The notes under the pieces were generated by a model, which worked only from the letters and a program-made list of their open reading frames with translations, was not told the origin of the DNA and did not search any database. The translations under genes were made by a program, and so were the position numbers. From Eukaryota sp. TZLM1-RC (Eukaryota > Metamonada: BaSk clade): DNA of 64,000 bases. The stretch covers positions 806,001 through 870,000 of the forward strand of contig JAUPSS010000010.1 of assembly GCA_040285825.1 (NCBI GenBank), read 5' to 3'. Below are positions 18,561-30,448 of the stretch, one piece after another. Every line of letters starts with the position of its first letter. The stretch's first letter is position 1.

Positions 18561-21500
18561 TTGCAGAACACCAAAATAGTGTAAATGACTGTTTCAATTG
18601 TACCAAGCATCAATAAGAAAAACCGAACTTCTGTTCCAACAAATCAGACAACTTCGAGCGTATTTAAAGAAACAAGAAGTTTACATATTTGAGCAAAGTG
18701 TTGGAAAAATGCACTTTAGCCGGACGTTCGGGCTCTTTCCTTATAATCAAAGCAAATGAAGGCTGTCCATGATAATCCACTGTATCCACTGAAAAATGTT
18801 GGAGGACTTGTCATTGATGGTTGAGTCGGTAAAAATGGTTGAAGACGTGACTTAATACACTCATACTCTTCTTCTAAAAAAAGTTTTGTAATCACACGGT
18901 TATCGAGGTTGGTCCAATCAAAACCTCTTTGTTGTGAACCACTAGATTACAGCGGCACTTGTGTGGGATACCTTTCCGATTAGGAGATTGTAGATCGTGT
19001 TCAGTACAGAACACAAAACAAAGGGCCTTCCGGTCATTCGGCATTACGATGGAATTAACGATCAAGGTACAGAAAGTAATGTTTGTAAACTTGTTCAGAT
19101 TGACACTGACCTCTTTTATTGTTACATTCTTTAATCATGAACCAAAAAATGACTGACGAAAACAAACAGTTTAAGGAAACCCTATTCCAACAATCCAACA
19201 ACAAAAACGTTTTACTTCCACAGCCATTCTATCAGAGGCACACTCGATGAAGAGCACAGGTAAAATATCAGCAATCAATGATTGGTTGGACAGTTGTCAC
19301 CAACCAAAAAGAAAATGCAGTCTCTGTTTCTTTCCTAACCCTCTAACCCTCTAAACCCTAATCAATTATAAAAGCAGTTGAATGAGCTTTCCGCAAAACG
19401 TTGTCTGATCTGTTGAATCGGTAGTCTTCATCATAGACCTCATCTCACTCAAAAGGAAACAACCCAAGCATTACCAGGTCCTTGGAATTTGATATGGCAG
19501 CAAACACTGCAAAAGACTCTTTAGAAATAATAATAAGTCTTCAGCTGTAAACAACACTATCAAATTCTGGGGGAAGCTCCGCGTTTAATTCCTGAAAAAT
19601 TTCAGTATATATCAACTACAAGTTATGTTTCAAGGTTTTGGCAAAAATTGACTCAAGAAAATTGTACCTCTCTCTCTGGCTTTCTCTTAGGTAAAGCAAA
19701 ATATTGGTCCTTTCAGTTACTACTCAAATTAACCGTATTGAGTAGCAGACTTGTCAACTTTGGGCTTTGTTGCAAAATTGTAGATAGATGGCGTTTCATT
19801 TGATTACTGTAACAGAGAAGGCCAATGTTTACGATGAGACTTCACATGTGTCTTAAGGTGTTGATATTCAATGTTTCGGGTAATCTGAACACAGCAGATG
19901 CCCTTGATTTATCAAAAGTCACTGTTTCTGGCATTATCTTCAAACGTTCGAAATAACGAGTTCACAGACTGAGAAATTTCTTTTTGTCTCCTTAAAGCAA
20001 CATCTGGGCTTCTTCAACGACCCTGCAACATGTATTCTGATTGACAGGAATATCAGACATTCTCTTTCTTCAGGTCCACGGCGTCTAATCCTCTTTCAAA
20101 ATATGAGCAACAACTTTTGCAGGGACGTGGATCTTTGATTCAGCTTAACAAGGTGTTTTGTGCTCTACGAATATCGTAACAAGGCACACATCCCAATCTA
20201 TGAAGGACGTTGGCAAAACGAAAATGGCACTTCTTATCATCACATCGTACTTTACATCGTTTTTTGTTATTGTTATCAGTAGAAGAAAGTTCTTCGTTAA
20301 CTTCACTGGTGTGCATTTTTTATCATTTTTCCCGACTCTGAAACACGTCGTTTACAGAAATCGATATAGATTCAGGGGCTTTAAGTTTGCAAATTAAAAT
20401 TGTGAAAATGGAAAAGCATGTTTAGTAAATCAGGGCCCTGTATTTGAAAGTGCCGTTATAAAAAAAGAGTAAATGGTCAATTATTAATGACAGGGTCCAC
20501 AATAAGAATAACTACAATTAATAAAACTTATATTCATCATTATCGTCTCTACAAATCACAAAACAAGGCATGCAGGCGCGATAGATCACCTGTTGTAAAG
20601 GATATTGTAATAACATGGTATTCGATTGTATAATCGAAAGGTAGTTGAACATAATTTTAAACAAAAACTAAAAATATGAGGTAAAATACGTGATTGATTC
20701 ATGGTGTACACCATTTGTCACAATAAGTCTCACCGAGACGAATTATATTGCATCCAGAATCAACGAAAAATGCATTTGTAACAGAATTCACATCTCAATA
20801 GTCAGAATGTGCTCAACCAATGATCATCATGGACTGAAAATATTCTTTGAATGATACAGGAAAAGATGTCCGCATCTTGCTCTATCAGGAGGACATGCCT
20901 ACCCAAAGGTAATTAACATCACGGAAACACAACACCCAAAACCAGCACTCCATTTTATTATTATTAACCAAAACAAATTGTATCCAATTCAGTCAATGTT
21001 GGTAATCTTTCCTCACAAATTGGTTTCATGGGCCGATTGGTCTTTGTCAAATATCTTTCAGAAAAAAAGGTTCGGAAGTGAGATATTATTAAAATTGCTG
21101 GTGATTATTGTGACGATACTTGTGACAGTTTTCTCATTCAAAAGTTCAACAAAACATAAGAGCAACTCTGAAAGTGTAAAAAGTAAAAGATGATGAGATC
21201 TAGTGGTGAAATTTCTACTTCAATAAAGCTGCCAAATCCAGAAAAGCATATTTTCCAGCCTCACTGTAGAAACAAGTAAGTTAAATATTTCCTTGAAGGA
21301 CGAAAACCTTGCTGCTTCCACCGACAAAAACATTTATAACATCATAACCGGATCCGTAAGATATGTCCCTATAGAAAGACCATTTTACTGAGCATAGTGA
21401 AGGTGATTCCACTTGTGATTGGATCTGAGTCAAAGCTAATCTTAAGCTGGCAATGATGCAACAATACTGGCAATTTGTTGCCATTATTGTAGTTTATTAG

Positions 21501-21593
21501 ATTTAAGAGTTCCAAACATATTTCCAAAAACTCATTATTGTTGATTACAGTGTATTTACCTCATTCCACTTCTACAGTTGCACCTTCATCACA
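18561..21593. other. 3-kb stretch without a supported gene
   Basis: Only short frames in both directions. It contains a short degenerate CCCTCTAA run at about 19336-19362, a GTCTC...GAGAC palindrome at 20725-20742 and probably more decayed transposon sequence continuing from the hAT fragment. The last 60 bp before 21594 serve as leader of the next gene. Confidence 0.35.
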
Positions 21594-22934
21594 ATGACTG
21601 ACTCTCTTTGCTCCAAACGTACCACCTCACAATCCGCTTCACCTCTCAAAAGGATCAGGAAACCACTCAGCAACCCTCGTTTTGTTTTTCGCCTTCTCTT
21701 GCAATCACATCAAAAACTAAAATGTATTCTTAGACCACGTTTTCTGCTAGCAGCACATTTTATCTTTGGTACTCCACAGCAAGCAACTGAAGTGTGGAAT
21801 ATAATGGTCCAAACTTTTCCCGAATTCATCGCCTCTGCTCCCACAGGGCGTTTCAGTGGGCCAGGAGACTACATCTCACGCCGTCATACGTGTAAGAAAC
21901 ACCAAGCACTCGCAGATTACAAACTGACGGAAGAGGAGTTGTCTGTTGTCGACTATTGTGAGGAACGAACTGGACATAGGTGGTGGAGAGGACGACCTGT
22001 ACGTCGCTATTACCGTGCTTATGATATTGTGGCTGTTAGAGAGTTGTCCATGTGGAAGCATGGCTTATCAGAATATAAACGATTCAGATTCAAAAAGGAA
22101 AACTTTCAAAACCGAAAGCGGGAGCTAAGACAGCAAAGGCAGCATGTTGTAAGAAACATATTGGTAGATCTTGGTTTGACAGAAGAACATTGGATAAGGT
22201 ATTTATGTGATGAAATGTGTGAGGATTTCCTGTCAAATGGAAAGAACAAAACCGAATTAAAAACAACTTTACAAAAATGTGTTACAATTTTGGATTGTGA
22301 AGAAGTGAAAAAACAAGATAGAAAGGTAATTGATCATGTTATAGCTGAGGTGACCAATTCATATCGTATTTCAGAAATTGATGATGATGTAGTTGTAGGT
22401 TCTATACGTCGTTACCAGTGGATACATCAATTTGCAACCTCAAACTACCCAGATGTGCTTGCATTGGAGGCTCAATTCATGGAGGGGGAAGTGGCCGTGG
22501 AAGATATAACTCAAATCATCAAAAACCACCAGGATGTTGAGCGACAGAGAGTAGAACAGAACAAAAGAGAAAAGCAACGACGAAGAGATGAGTTGACAGA
22601 AGCATTAGCAGTGAAAGATTTACAACAAAGTGAGCAACATGACCTATTGCGTATGCATGCATGTCAAAACTACATTGAGCTAGGATCTGGGAGTGCAGCA
22701 ACAATCGTGGAAGAACTTTATACCAAATATATGGAGGACAGCGAAGCTACACGACAGCAAAAGCGACGTGAACGATTCTTTCAACGGGAGACTGACTATC
22801 AAAAGCTGAGGGGCAAATTTGGTCACCTGAATGCCCAAGCATTAGCACTTTTGAAGAAGATATATGAATCTGGAGTGGATGATTTGCCACCCAATATGTT
22901 GGTTGAATTTCTCAATTCTTGGATAAGAGAATAA
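21594..22934 (+). CDS. 446-aa protein, possible XPA C-terminal-like region
   Basis: ATG at 21594 begins a single exon that ends in TAA. A Ser/Arg/Lys-rich N-terminus (1-35) leads to a mixed region. Residues about 105-200 (DYKLTEEELSVVDY ... RRYYRAYDIVAVRELSMW, KHGLSEYKRFRFKK) resemble the C-terminal region of XPA-like repair proteins in order of motifs, but no zinc finger precedes it and the match is weak. The C-terminal half is highly charged and helical, with coiled-coil character at about 305-345 (VERQRVEQNKREKQRRRDE) and again near the end. It is intact among transposon debris, so it is probably a real host gene. Function unknown. Confidence 0.6.
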   Translation: MTDSLCSKRTTSQSASPLKRIRKPLSNPRFVFRLLLQSHQKLKCILRPRFLLAAHFIFGTPQQATEVWNIMVQTFPEFIASAPTGRFSGPGDYISRRHTCKKHQALADYKLTEEELSVVDYCEERTGHRWWRGRPVRRYYRAYDIVAVRELSMWKHGLSEYKRFRFKKENFQNRKRELRQQRQHVVRNILVDLGLTEEHWIRYLCDEMCEDFLSNGKNKTELKTTLQKCVTILDCEEVKKQDRKVIDHVIAEVTNSYRISEIDDDVVVGSIRRYQWIHQFATSNYPDVLALEAQFMEGEVAVEDITQIIKNHQDVERQRVEQNKREKQRRRDELTEALAVKDLQQSEQHDLLRMHACQNYIELGSGSAATIVEELYTKYMEDSEATRQQKRRERFFQRETDYQKLRGKFGHLNAQALALLKKIYESGVDDLPPNMLVEFLNSWIRE

Positions 22935-23019
22935 TGTTATTATGATGCAGGACTATGTCAGATATGGAGAAGTTAATGAAACAATTGATCCAAAATTGAT
23001 CAAGAACAATTTCCACTTT

Positions 23020-23290
23020 ATTGAGTTAATGTTAGAATTGCTTTGTCATTCATAGATTATCTTGTTGAAATTGTAAAACAACGTACAGGAAGAATTTTTG
23101 ACAAGATGTTTTGGCCAAACAGAATTGTTTCTTCAATTTTTAAAAGTGTTGTCCCGTTAATGTCTTCTGCTTTGTTATCTCTTGGTCGCTTTTAGGAAGG
23201 AAAAACTTCCAGTCAATTTTTGTTGGCTGATTTGGGGTTTTTTGTTTGGTTTTGTATTGGAATATGTGAATTCGTAAAAACAAGTTTTAA
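23020..23290 (+). mobile_element. Non-LTR retrotransposon 3' end fragment
   Basis: Encodes YLVEIVKQRTGRIFDKMFW and NRIVSSIFKS, then MSSALLSLGRF, matching the C-terminus of the ORF at 28.9-29.7 kb (IKERTGKKLNFNFWHNRIV). It ends about 120 bp from the minus-strand tRNA-Met gene. Confidence 0.8.
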
Positions 23291-23406
23291 TGAGCAACAT
23301 TTTATTTTAACGTAACCTATTTAATGAATAAATCTGTAATTCAATAAATCATTGTTGTGAAGTTTCACCAAATAATTACACAAATTAAATAAATGGATGA
23401 TAGTAC

Positions 23407-23479
23407 TGCTTCTTGTGAGGATCGAACTCACGACCTCAACATTATGAGTGTTGCGCGCTACCTACTGCGCTAAAGAAGC
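23407..23479 (-). tRNA. trnM(cau): tRNA-Met (CAT), elongator-like
   Basis: Full cloverleaf of 73 nt including the discriminator A: acceptor GCTTCTT/AAGAAGC, D-arm GCGC/GCGC, anticodon stem CAACA/TGTTG around CTCATAA (anticodon CAT), T-arm GTGAG-TTCGATC-CTCAC. It has no intron and no encoded CCA. Identical in sequence to the gene at 27440-27512, in opposite orientation. A T-run terminator is not evident. Confidence 0.97.
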
Positions 23480-24419
23480 TGACACACTCGCGGATGAAAC
23501 AAATTTGTCTTTTCTATTGACTGGATAATGACGTTCAATAGGAGATCGAATAATTGGAGAAAACGCTTTCTCAAAACGATTCAGATCATTGTCCTAATGT
23601 GCATGTAGAAAGTAATTGTAATTTCACCACAAACAATATAAATGCATAATTGATGACTACACTGACACTGATGTTTCTACTACTGTCGTTTACAATGCGT
23701 ATTTATTTCTGTTGAACTAATGAGATTTTGTTTTTAATGAGCTTTATTTAATACAACTGGAATCTACTGCAAAACTACAATTGTTGACTACACATTTCTA
23801 GTCCATAGTTTTTTGAAAACCAAATGCAATTGCAATAAATTCACTTGTTTAATAAGTGGGTAAATTGTTCTTTAGATTCGGAAAGGCAAATTAAACTATT
23901 CATGCTTGAAATTTTGTACAAATTTTGAGGAATAACTCTCATTTGGAGATCTTGTGCTCCTTCCACAGCATTGTGTTTTTGTCGATCCTTTAATTGATTA
24001 GGCACAGAATTCATTACTGATTGTTTTAATATAGATCCAGGAATCATCCATTTTCATCAAATCTAATAGGTGTTGGCCATTTTGTGCCAAACATCTTGTT
24101 GAGGAGGTGCAAACAATTGTATTGATGCATTTCTTCGTACATTTCCTGAAGATTGTCAATTGTATTGTTGGACCCTCAAACCAGTCCATATCTGAATAAG
24201 TTACTTCTGAGCTTTGAAGATTACCAACCCGACTCTGGAAAATTCGAAAGCTTGGATTTCCATGTGAGACCTGGCTTCGCTGAGGAAAACAATTCCCCAT
24301 TTGCATATCTTTTACATGATGTTGGTGACAATTCCGCATCCATCATTTTTCAATTTGCAGGATTGCTGTAAAAAACTTCAAAATATATTATTAAATTTTT
24401 TTTTGAAAGCTTGGACTTT
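23480..24419. other. Intergenic, no gene supported
   Basis: A minus-strand frame at 23998-24339 and an overlapping plus frame are open, but neither starts well or shows motifs. Confidence 0.35.
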
Positions 24420-24680
24420 GATGTTGAATTTGATTTGGCCAACAAAAAGAATCCCACTTTTGCAAATCTTGTACAAATGATGAAATACAGATTGGATATA
24501 CAGAAACATATCAAATTTACCATTATAAGACTGTAATTTAGTTCCAACTTCAATCATATATTTCGATCTACAAATCCTCTTATCACTAGGCATTTGGCCC
24601 TGAAGTTTAATGAATAACGTGCTAACGTCTTGTCACAATTACTAAAATCAAATTTTCTGAAAAAATACAGTGAGTCATTG
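24420..24680 (+). mobile_element. Rearranged retrotransposon fragment (family II)
   Basis: Encodes KKNPTFANLVQ, then LDIQKHIKFTIIRL, FSSNFNHIFRSTNPLITR and HLALKFNE. The second part matches 49489-49650; the first matches a segment that lies more C-terminal in the intact order (compare KEKNPIFANFLI at 28.9 kb). The order is therefore rearranged. Stops break the frame. Confidence 0.8.
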
Positions 24681-24980
24681 TCCAAATTATCTACTCAACA
24701 TCATGCAAAATACAAGATGTATTAATTTGTATCTATTGTATTTGGTTCTCTTGCTTTCACGGCGTTGCGTTTTTTGACTGATATTGAAATCATCGCAAAT
24801 AAAGGACCAATAGAAAATTTTAATTTAATTAGTTTTTTAAGGTGTTTTTTCAAAAACCACACTTCTTAGTGCAATAAATTTTGCTCAAAATTTGAGTTAA
24901 CTCATCTTTCTGAATTTGAACTCTCATTCAACACCGTACTATTATATCGTTTTCAAATGTTATGGTAGATCATTTCTACA

Positions 24981-25816
24981 TTGAAGGCATTTAGAGCGTC
25001 CATACCTGTTCCGTCAGCTTGTTACTATTTACACGTCACTGAAATAGACTTTACCAATTCTGCACACTTTGTTCACTCTTCTCTCTTTGAAAATTTCAAC
25101 AATGATAACTTCAGTTTAGACATGGAAGTTAGTGGAGCTAAAATCATTTTTCTAAATAAGAGACACATTCAATCGGAACACTGTACAAATAACGGTATAT
25201 TCTAATTCCTTTTCTTCAAATATCTCACTTTTGAATTATTTAATCAATTTATTTAATTTTTAAATGAAATATTTTATTCTACGAAGAAACAAAGCAAAAC
25301 ACATTAAAAACAAAATTCTTCACGCCAACTCTTGATGAATCTTTATACAGCTTGGACATCATAAAATTTAAGTATTTTGGGAACACTTTATTTAATTTAA
25401 TTCTTTATTTAGTTTGATTTATTTATTATTTAATTAAGGAAAATAAACGCGTTATGACTTGTTGATATTCACTGCCATTAATATTCGGAACTTTCTTTTT
25501 TAAAAATTTTAAACACAGGCTCTTTGGTAATTGACACAGCGTTTTTGGCTAGTTGCTCCAATATGCTACTGTTGAATTCAATACTAGTCTATTTTGCATT
25601 TTAGGATGTTGTTTTGTATCGGATACTAATGTTGAAATGTTGATATGGAAATTTCAATTTGATTTCTCTGCATCAACCAATGACAAAGCAAACCAGTATT
25701 TTGACAAACATTATTGTCTGATTGTTGTAAACACTGACCTAGTCCAAGACTGTCTCAATTCTGCCTTCTTGACTAAGCTCCTGATTCACTTGCTCATTGC
25801 TGGTATATTAATAAGA
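24981..25816 (+). CDS. Candidate spliced gene, unrecognised
   Basis: An open frame from about 24981 (no ATG) to a donor G|GTATAT at 25195 can be joined to an acceptor CATTTTAG at about 25602; the frame then runs to another donor G|GTATAT at about 25802. The joined product would contain PSACYYLHVTEIDFTN and CCFVSDTNVEMLIWKF plus KHYCLIVVNTDLVQDCL. Codon style is gene-like, but the start, the intron of about 400 nt and the end are unproven, and a retrotransposon remnant follows at once. It may be a gene broken by insertion. Confidence 0.25.
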
Positions 25817-25851
25817 TATTATTGCTGATATTTATTGTATTTTCTCTTTTT

Positions 25852-25970
25852 AAGGGAATGTATAGTCTTGTTTCTAGCTCGTTGTTGTCACTAGGAAAAT
25901 ATTATGAAGAGAAAGCTGTATGTAAGTTTTCTTTAGTAGATGTGCAGTATGCGGAGATTGATTTTTAGTT
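25852..25970 (+). mobile_element. Retrotransposon C-terminal fragment (family III)
   Basis: Encodes GMYSLVSSSLLSLGKYYEEK and ends VDVQYAEIDF-stop, aligned with the end LLQLGIEYENRAL ... CIEDIEF of the copy at 29.7 kb. The beginning also matches 31520-31565. Confidence 0.75.
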
Positions 25971-26064
25971 TTTTATAATTTTGTTCAAATAAATAATGTA
26001 TCAAAAAAATTGCTGATAAAAGTTGTTGTAGATTACAGTTGGTTTCCAATAAACTAATCATTCA

Positions 26065-27240
26065 ATGGCAATATTCCAGAAAAGAATCTTTTAAATTTAA
26101 AATACACTCTTCGAACATTACAGAAAAGGTTGACTGGAATGTATGAAAATGATCTTTATAATAATATATGCAGCTCGGCTGTTTTAAATCAAGATCTTCA
26201 ATCATTGTGATTGGAAAAGGGTGTTTGTGAAAATAAGTCATCAGATTCTTCACTTTTTGTAACCATTGTACCACGAAAATTTGGATTGTGTGCCACTAAT
26301 GAAGCATTTGTAACAAAAATGAGATCATATTTGAATATCCCCATTAATCAACTATTATCAAAAGAAAAATGTATTTGTTCGAATTCACCTCAACTCACTT
26401 TGCGCCATGCTCTGAATTGTTCTAAATTAAAAACTCATCGTTCTTCATTACATGATGCTGTTAGAGACACTGTTTTCAATATGGCACAAACTGCAAGAAT
26501 ATCGTGTATCAAAAAGCCTCTGCTGAAGAAACACTTTCTCTGAATAATTTTGGTTCTGATGATAGAGGTGATGTATACTGTGATTGAATTGATAATTCTG
26601 AAGCTATTGTTGACTTTGTCTCATGTAATGTTGCAAATGATACTTTGGTTCACAGAAGATGATGCCGTTAGGCAGATGAACACACGAAGGGGAGAGAGAG
26701 AAATCTGCGTTTATTAATAAAACTGATTCATAAATGAGTATCACGTCATCAGTCGAAATACAAAGAAACCTACTAATTCAATTTGAGTTCAACAACAACA
26801 ACAAAACAACAACAAAGAAAACTTAATCCTGTGGCTGCTCTGGATTTTAAAACAAAAGAGAAACATAGAAAATATGATAAAGAAATTGAAGAGGCTAATG
26901 TCGATAGAAATACACAGCTGGTTTTTATTGCTTTCCCATTTTCGATAAATGGAAAATTATCAGTTGAAGCAGAAACTTTTTTGGATGACTTCCAAAAAAT
27001 GGTGCAAGAAAAAACAATGAAAAGATTTGATATTTTTTTATGGCGTTCACGGATTCAATTTGCCATTATTAATAGATTACCACGGTTTTTCAATCGAATA
27101 AGAGAAGCTTTAGCTAGACAGCAAGCAGATCAAGATTTTGTAGAGGAAATCTTGGTTCAATGATAGTCGTCCCATTAGTATTCAGTTAATTTAATTCAGT
27201 GTGCATGTTCAATAAACATAAAGTATATAAGACACTGAAT
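26065..27240 (+). mobile_element. Non-LTR retrotransposon 3' half (family II)
   Basis: Frames in order encode LNLKYTLRTLQKRLTGMYEN, GVCENKSSDSSLFVTIVPRK, the zinc-knuckle-like CICSN ... LRHALNCSK, LHDAVRDTVF and, after breaks, DVYCDWIDNSEAIVDFVSC, then an uninterrupted C-terminal part (26783-27163) with FIAFPFSINGKLSVEA, DIFLWRSRIQFAIINRLP and EEILVQ-stop. The CxC...H...C knuckle followed by a D...D-type block resembles the C-terminal zinc knuckle and restriction-like endonuclease arrangement of some non-LTR elements. One in-frame stop, frameshifts and a 150-bp insertion make it inactive. It ends about 200 bp before the plus-strand tRNA-Met. Confidence 0.88.
26658..26812. other. Small insertion inside the retrotransposon copy
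   Basis: The copy at 50445 runs directly from TGGTTCAAAGAAG to AGAACTTAATCC, whereas here about 150 bp intervene, ending in a CAACAACAA-rich stretch. This may be a short non-autonomous element. No inverted ends were recognised. Confidence 0.5.
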
Positions 27241-27439
27241 AAAGCGACAGCTGAATACAATCACCAAAAGCAACTGCTGTCACATACTCATTCGACATTA
27301 TCCATTTTCTAACATTATTGCCACATTACTTTATGATTATTCAGGGAATGTTGTGGACATCATCCACAAATGGTTGCAGAAATAGCAATGGAAGGAAACA
27401 AAGTCTGTCTGTGTTCTTCCCCAATGAACAACAATGTGG

Positions 27440-27512
27440 GCTTCTTTAGCGCAGTAGGTAGCGCGCAACACTCATAATGTTGAGGTCGTGAGTTCGATCC
27501 TCACAAGAAGCA
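27440..27512 (+). tRNA. trnM(cau): tRNA-Met (CAT), elongator-like
   Basis: Same 73-nt sequence as 23407-23479, base for base, on the opposite strand. TTTT follows directly at 27513-27516 as a Pol III terminator. Retrotransposon fragments lie about 200 bp away on both sides. Confidence 0.98.
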
Positions 27513-27711
27513 TTTTGTTGTCCCCCCAAATCCTAAAGCAGAAACTGAATTGAAGTATCTTCTTATTACTGTTTAAGCTTTTCGTTAAGGAAAACATCAA
27601 TAGTTGAACATTATAGAAACTAGTGATTGAAACATACAGCTCCAATTGTATGACATTGATGACATGTTCGTTTAATTTTTGAATTTGTACCATATTTTCA
27701 GCTATATATAT

Positions 27712-29734
27712 TATACATATTTTTTTAGTCCTTTCCAATTTGGAATTAAAACAGTTGATGGTGCATCTTCTGCAGCACTCTCTTCTGATGTCTTTTTCAA
27801 TTCAAATACTTCGAATTATATTTTTAATTTAGATTTTAAAAACGCTTTCAATGCAGTGAAGAGGTCGTCCATGTTGCCCTTGCTTCAAACTCATTTTCCA
27901 GAAGCTGAGTCGTTCTTTTACAATTTTTATGGCTCACAGTCGACTCTTGTTCATGAAGAATTCAATCTAATATCATCATCTGGTGTCAAACAAGGTGATC
28001 CATTAGGTCCTTTCTTTTTCTGCCTTGCTATCCATCCTTTAATGTGTGAATTAAAACAAGAATTTCCAGATGTTCATATAACTGCTTATATGGATGACAT
28101 ATCAATAATTTGTCCAATTGATTCATTGAGAACAATTGCTGAAATTGTTCAACAGCGCTATTATCAAATTGGTCTTTCTTTAAATATTTCCAAATGTTTA
28201 TCGATTGGTAGAGAGCCTGCTGATCTCATTATTGATGATCAAAGTGTTCCTTTTATCAATTATTTTGAATCAGGATTTCGTTTTTTAGGTTGTTATTTAG
28301 GCAATTTTGATGAAATTCGAAATCAACTTTCCTCTCTTTTGGATAATTTTGAAGAAGAACTGATGGTTCTTTCAGATTTAAATATTGAAAAACATCTTAA
28401 ATTTTTCTTCCTCAGAATTTGTTATTCAGGGAAATTTACTCATATTTTACGATCCATATCATTATCTATTTCTCTCGAATTTTGCAGAATTTTTAATGAA
28501 TTGAGAACAAAATTTTTGGCTAATTTGCTCGATATTGATTCTTCTTTTTTACGAGTCATATTTTTTGTAGCACAGAATTGGGAGGCCTGGATTTTCACAA
28601 ATCAAAATATTTGTGTAAAGCCGCATTCATCAGTGGAGGAAAAAATTTTGTCTTTGAATTTTTGAAACGTTTTCCTGAAAACCAGCATTTAATCGAATGT
28701 TGTGTTAGTGACTATTTAGTGTCCTTGCACAGTGAAATTGAATGCATCTCTCCTCACGTATGGTTCAAATGCTTTCCTGCTGATATTCAAGAAATTCCAC
28801 CCAGGAGTTTGATTTCCTTGAAATTTGCATATGCTAAATTGCAGAAAAAGATATTAAAAGTTTTTGGAACTTGGATTTCACTGTTCGTCTTAGCTTAGTT
28901 AAAGAAAAGAATCCCATTTTTGCAAACTTTTTAATTGATCTCAAGGATAGTAGCTCAAGTTGTCTTATTTCCCAGATTCCAAATGTATATGGTCTATTAT
29001 TAAATGATCATCAATGGACAACTGCCTTTAGGATGAGGTGTTTTCTGTGGCCATGTAGTGTGCCAAATGATTTGATTTGTCGTTGTGGTCAGCTCATTAA
29101 TCTGAATCATTTATTTAATTGCAAATTTAATATTACATATCGCTCAGTTGTTCACGATGCTGTTAGAGACCAACTATACGCTATGTGCAAAAGTTATCAC
29201 ATTGAAGCTTTTGTTGAACCACTTGTGCGTAGGTTGTCATCTGAAAATGAAGATGAAAATACTTTTGGGAAACGCCGTGCTGATTTAATTACCCCTGGGT
29301 CTGATGGTGTTATTAAAGTTGTTGATGTTGTCACTGTTGATGTTTGTAAAGACTCAGCAATTGATTTTGCTAAAAGAGATGTAACTCCACTTTGCTTTGG
29401 GGAAAAGAGCAAAATCAAAAAATACAATGAACCCTTATCTCAGCTAGGACGTGTTGAGCATGTCAAGTATCAGTTGGTTCCATTTGCTGTTTCTCTTTTT
29501 GGTAACATTGGAATATCTGGCATTAAATTTCTTGAAGGTTTCAGAAGTTTAATAAAAGAAAGAACAGGAAAAAAATTGAACTTCAATTTCTGGCACAATA
29601 GAATTGTTTTTAGCATTCTTGAAGCAACTCCAGAAATGTTGACCAAAGCACTGTTACAATTGGGAATAGAGTATGAAAATCGCGCGCTTAAAATATTTGA
29701 TGATGATGCATGTATTGAGGATATTGAGTTCTAG
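27712..29734 (+). mobile_element. Non-LTR retrotransposon, RT to C-terminus (family I), best-preserved copy
   Basis: 5' truncated within the reverse transcriptase. Order: SPFQFGIKTVDGAS, NLDFKNAFNAV, GVKQGDPLGPFFFCLAIHPL and the YMDDIS active site (27679 frame), then two frameshifts at about 28565 and 28870, then CRCGQLINLNHLFNC knuckle, VHDAVRDQLY, GKRRADLITPGSDGVIKVVD (restriction-like endonuclease-type block), RTGKKLNFNFWHNRIV, and CIEDIEF-stop. Only two frameshifts break over 2 kb, so it is the youngest copy here. No flanking target duplication or poly(A) tail was seen. It starts about 200 bp after a tRNA-Met gene. Confidence 0.92.
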
Positions 29735-30089
29735 TTTTTTGTTTAATGTTTTGTTAGCGTTGAAAATAAATTTCCAGTTTTGGAAAAAAAATTTCAGCTA
29801 TAACATTGTTATATCGAATATGATAATAAAGATAAAAGGTGCTGTTGCAAAACATGCACATATTGAGACTACCTAAATCCGGAACAAACTACACCATAAT
29901 TGGAAGTTTAGACCATTACAGTCAAAAACAATCAAACTATGAGTGTCAGAACTCGTCACCAGAAATGACCACATTAAACATTTGTGTTTCATCATTTTCT
30001 GAATCTAGTTCTGGATTTGATCATTGTCTTTAACAACGTTGTTCTGTTCAAAAATGGTGTTTAAAGTTCAATTAATTTGTGTAACAATA

Positions 30090-30405
30090 ACCATATTTAC
30101 GTCTTGGCATGGCCAAACAAAAAAATACTGCTTTTGCAAATTTTTACTGGATGTTTGTGATAGTTCTGCGTCAAGTTTAGTTAATCAAGTACAAAGAATT
30201 TATGGTTTGTTTCTAGATAACCCTAGTCATTTATTATCTATGCGTCTTCGATCTTTTGTTTGGCCTGATAATCTTCCCCATGGTTTTTGTAAAGGTGGAA
30301 AGACTGTTACTCCGACTCATTTATTTAATTGTAATCGTTTTATTACTTTTAGATCAAAAGTGCATGATGCAGACCGTGATCAGCTTTATTGTATGTGTAA
30401 GTCCT
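30090..30405 (+). mobile_element. Retrotransposon fragment (family I), plus strand
   Basis: Encodes KFLLDVCDSSASSLVNQVQR, LRSFVWPDNLPHGF, LFNCNRFITFRSKVHDADRD and ends at QLYCMCKSFKI, corresponding to 28.93-29.2 kb. It stops abruptly and meets a minus-strand copy about 45 bp on. Confidence 0.85.
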
Positions 30406-30448
30406 TCAAAATTTTTTTTCAAATGGAATATTTTTTTAACTGGAATAT

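Noticed and set aside
19336-19365. CCCTCTAA/CCCTAA-like run, possible telomere remnant
   Set aside because: Only about four degenerate units, no array and no polarity change in gene content.
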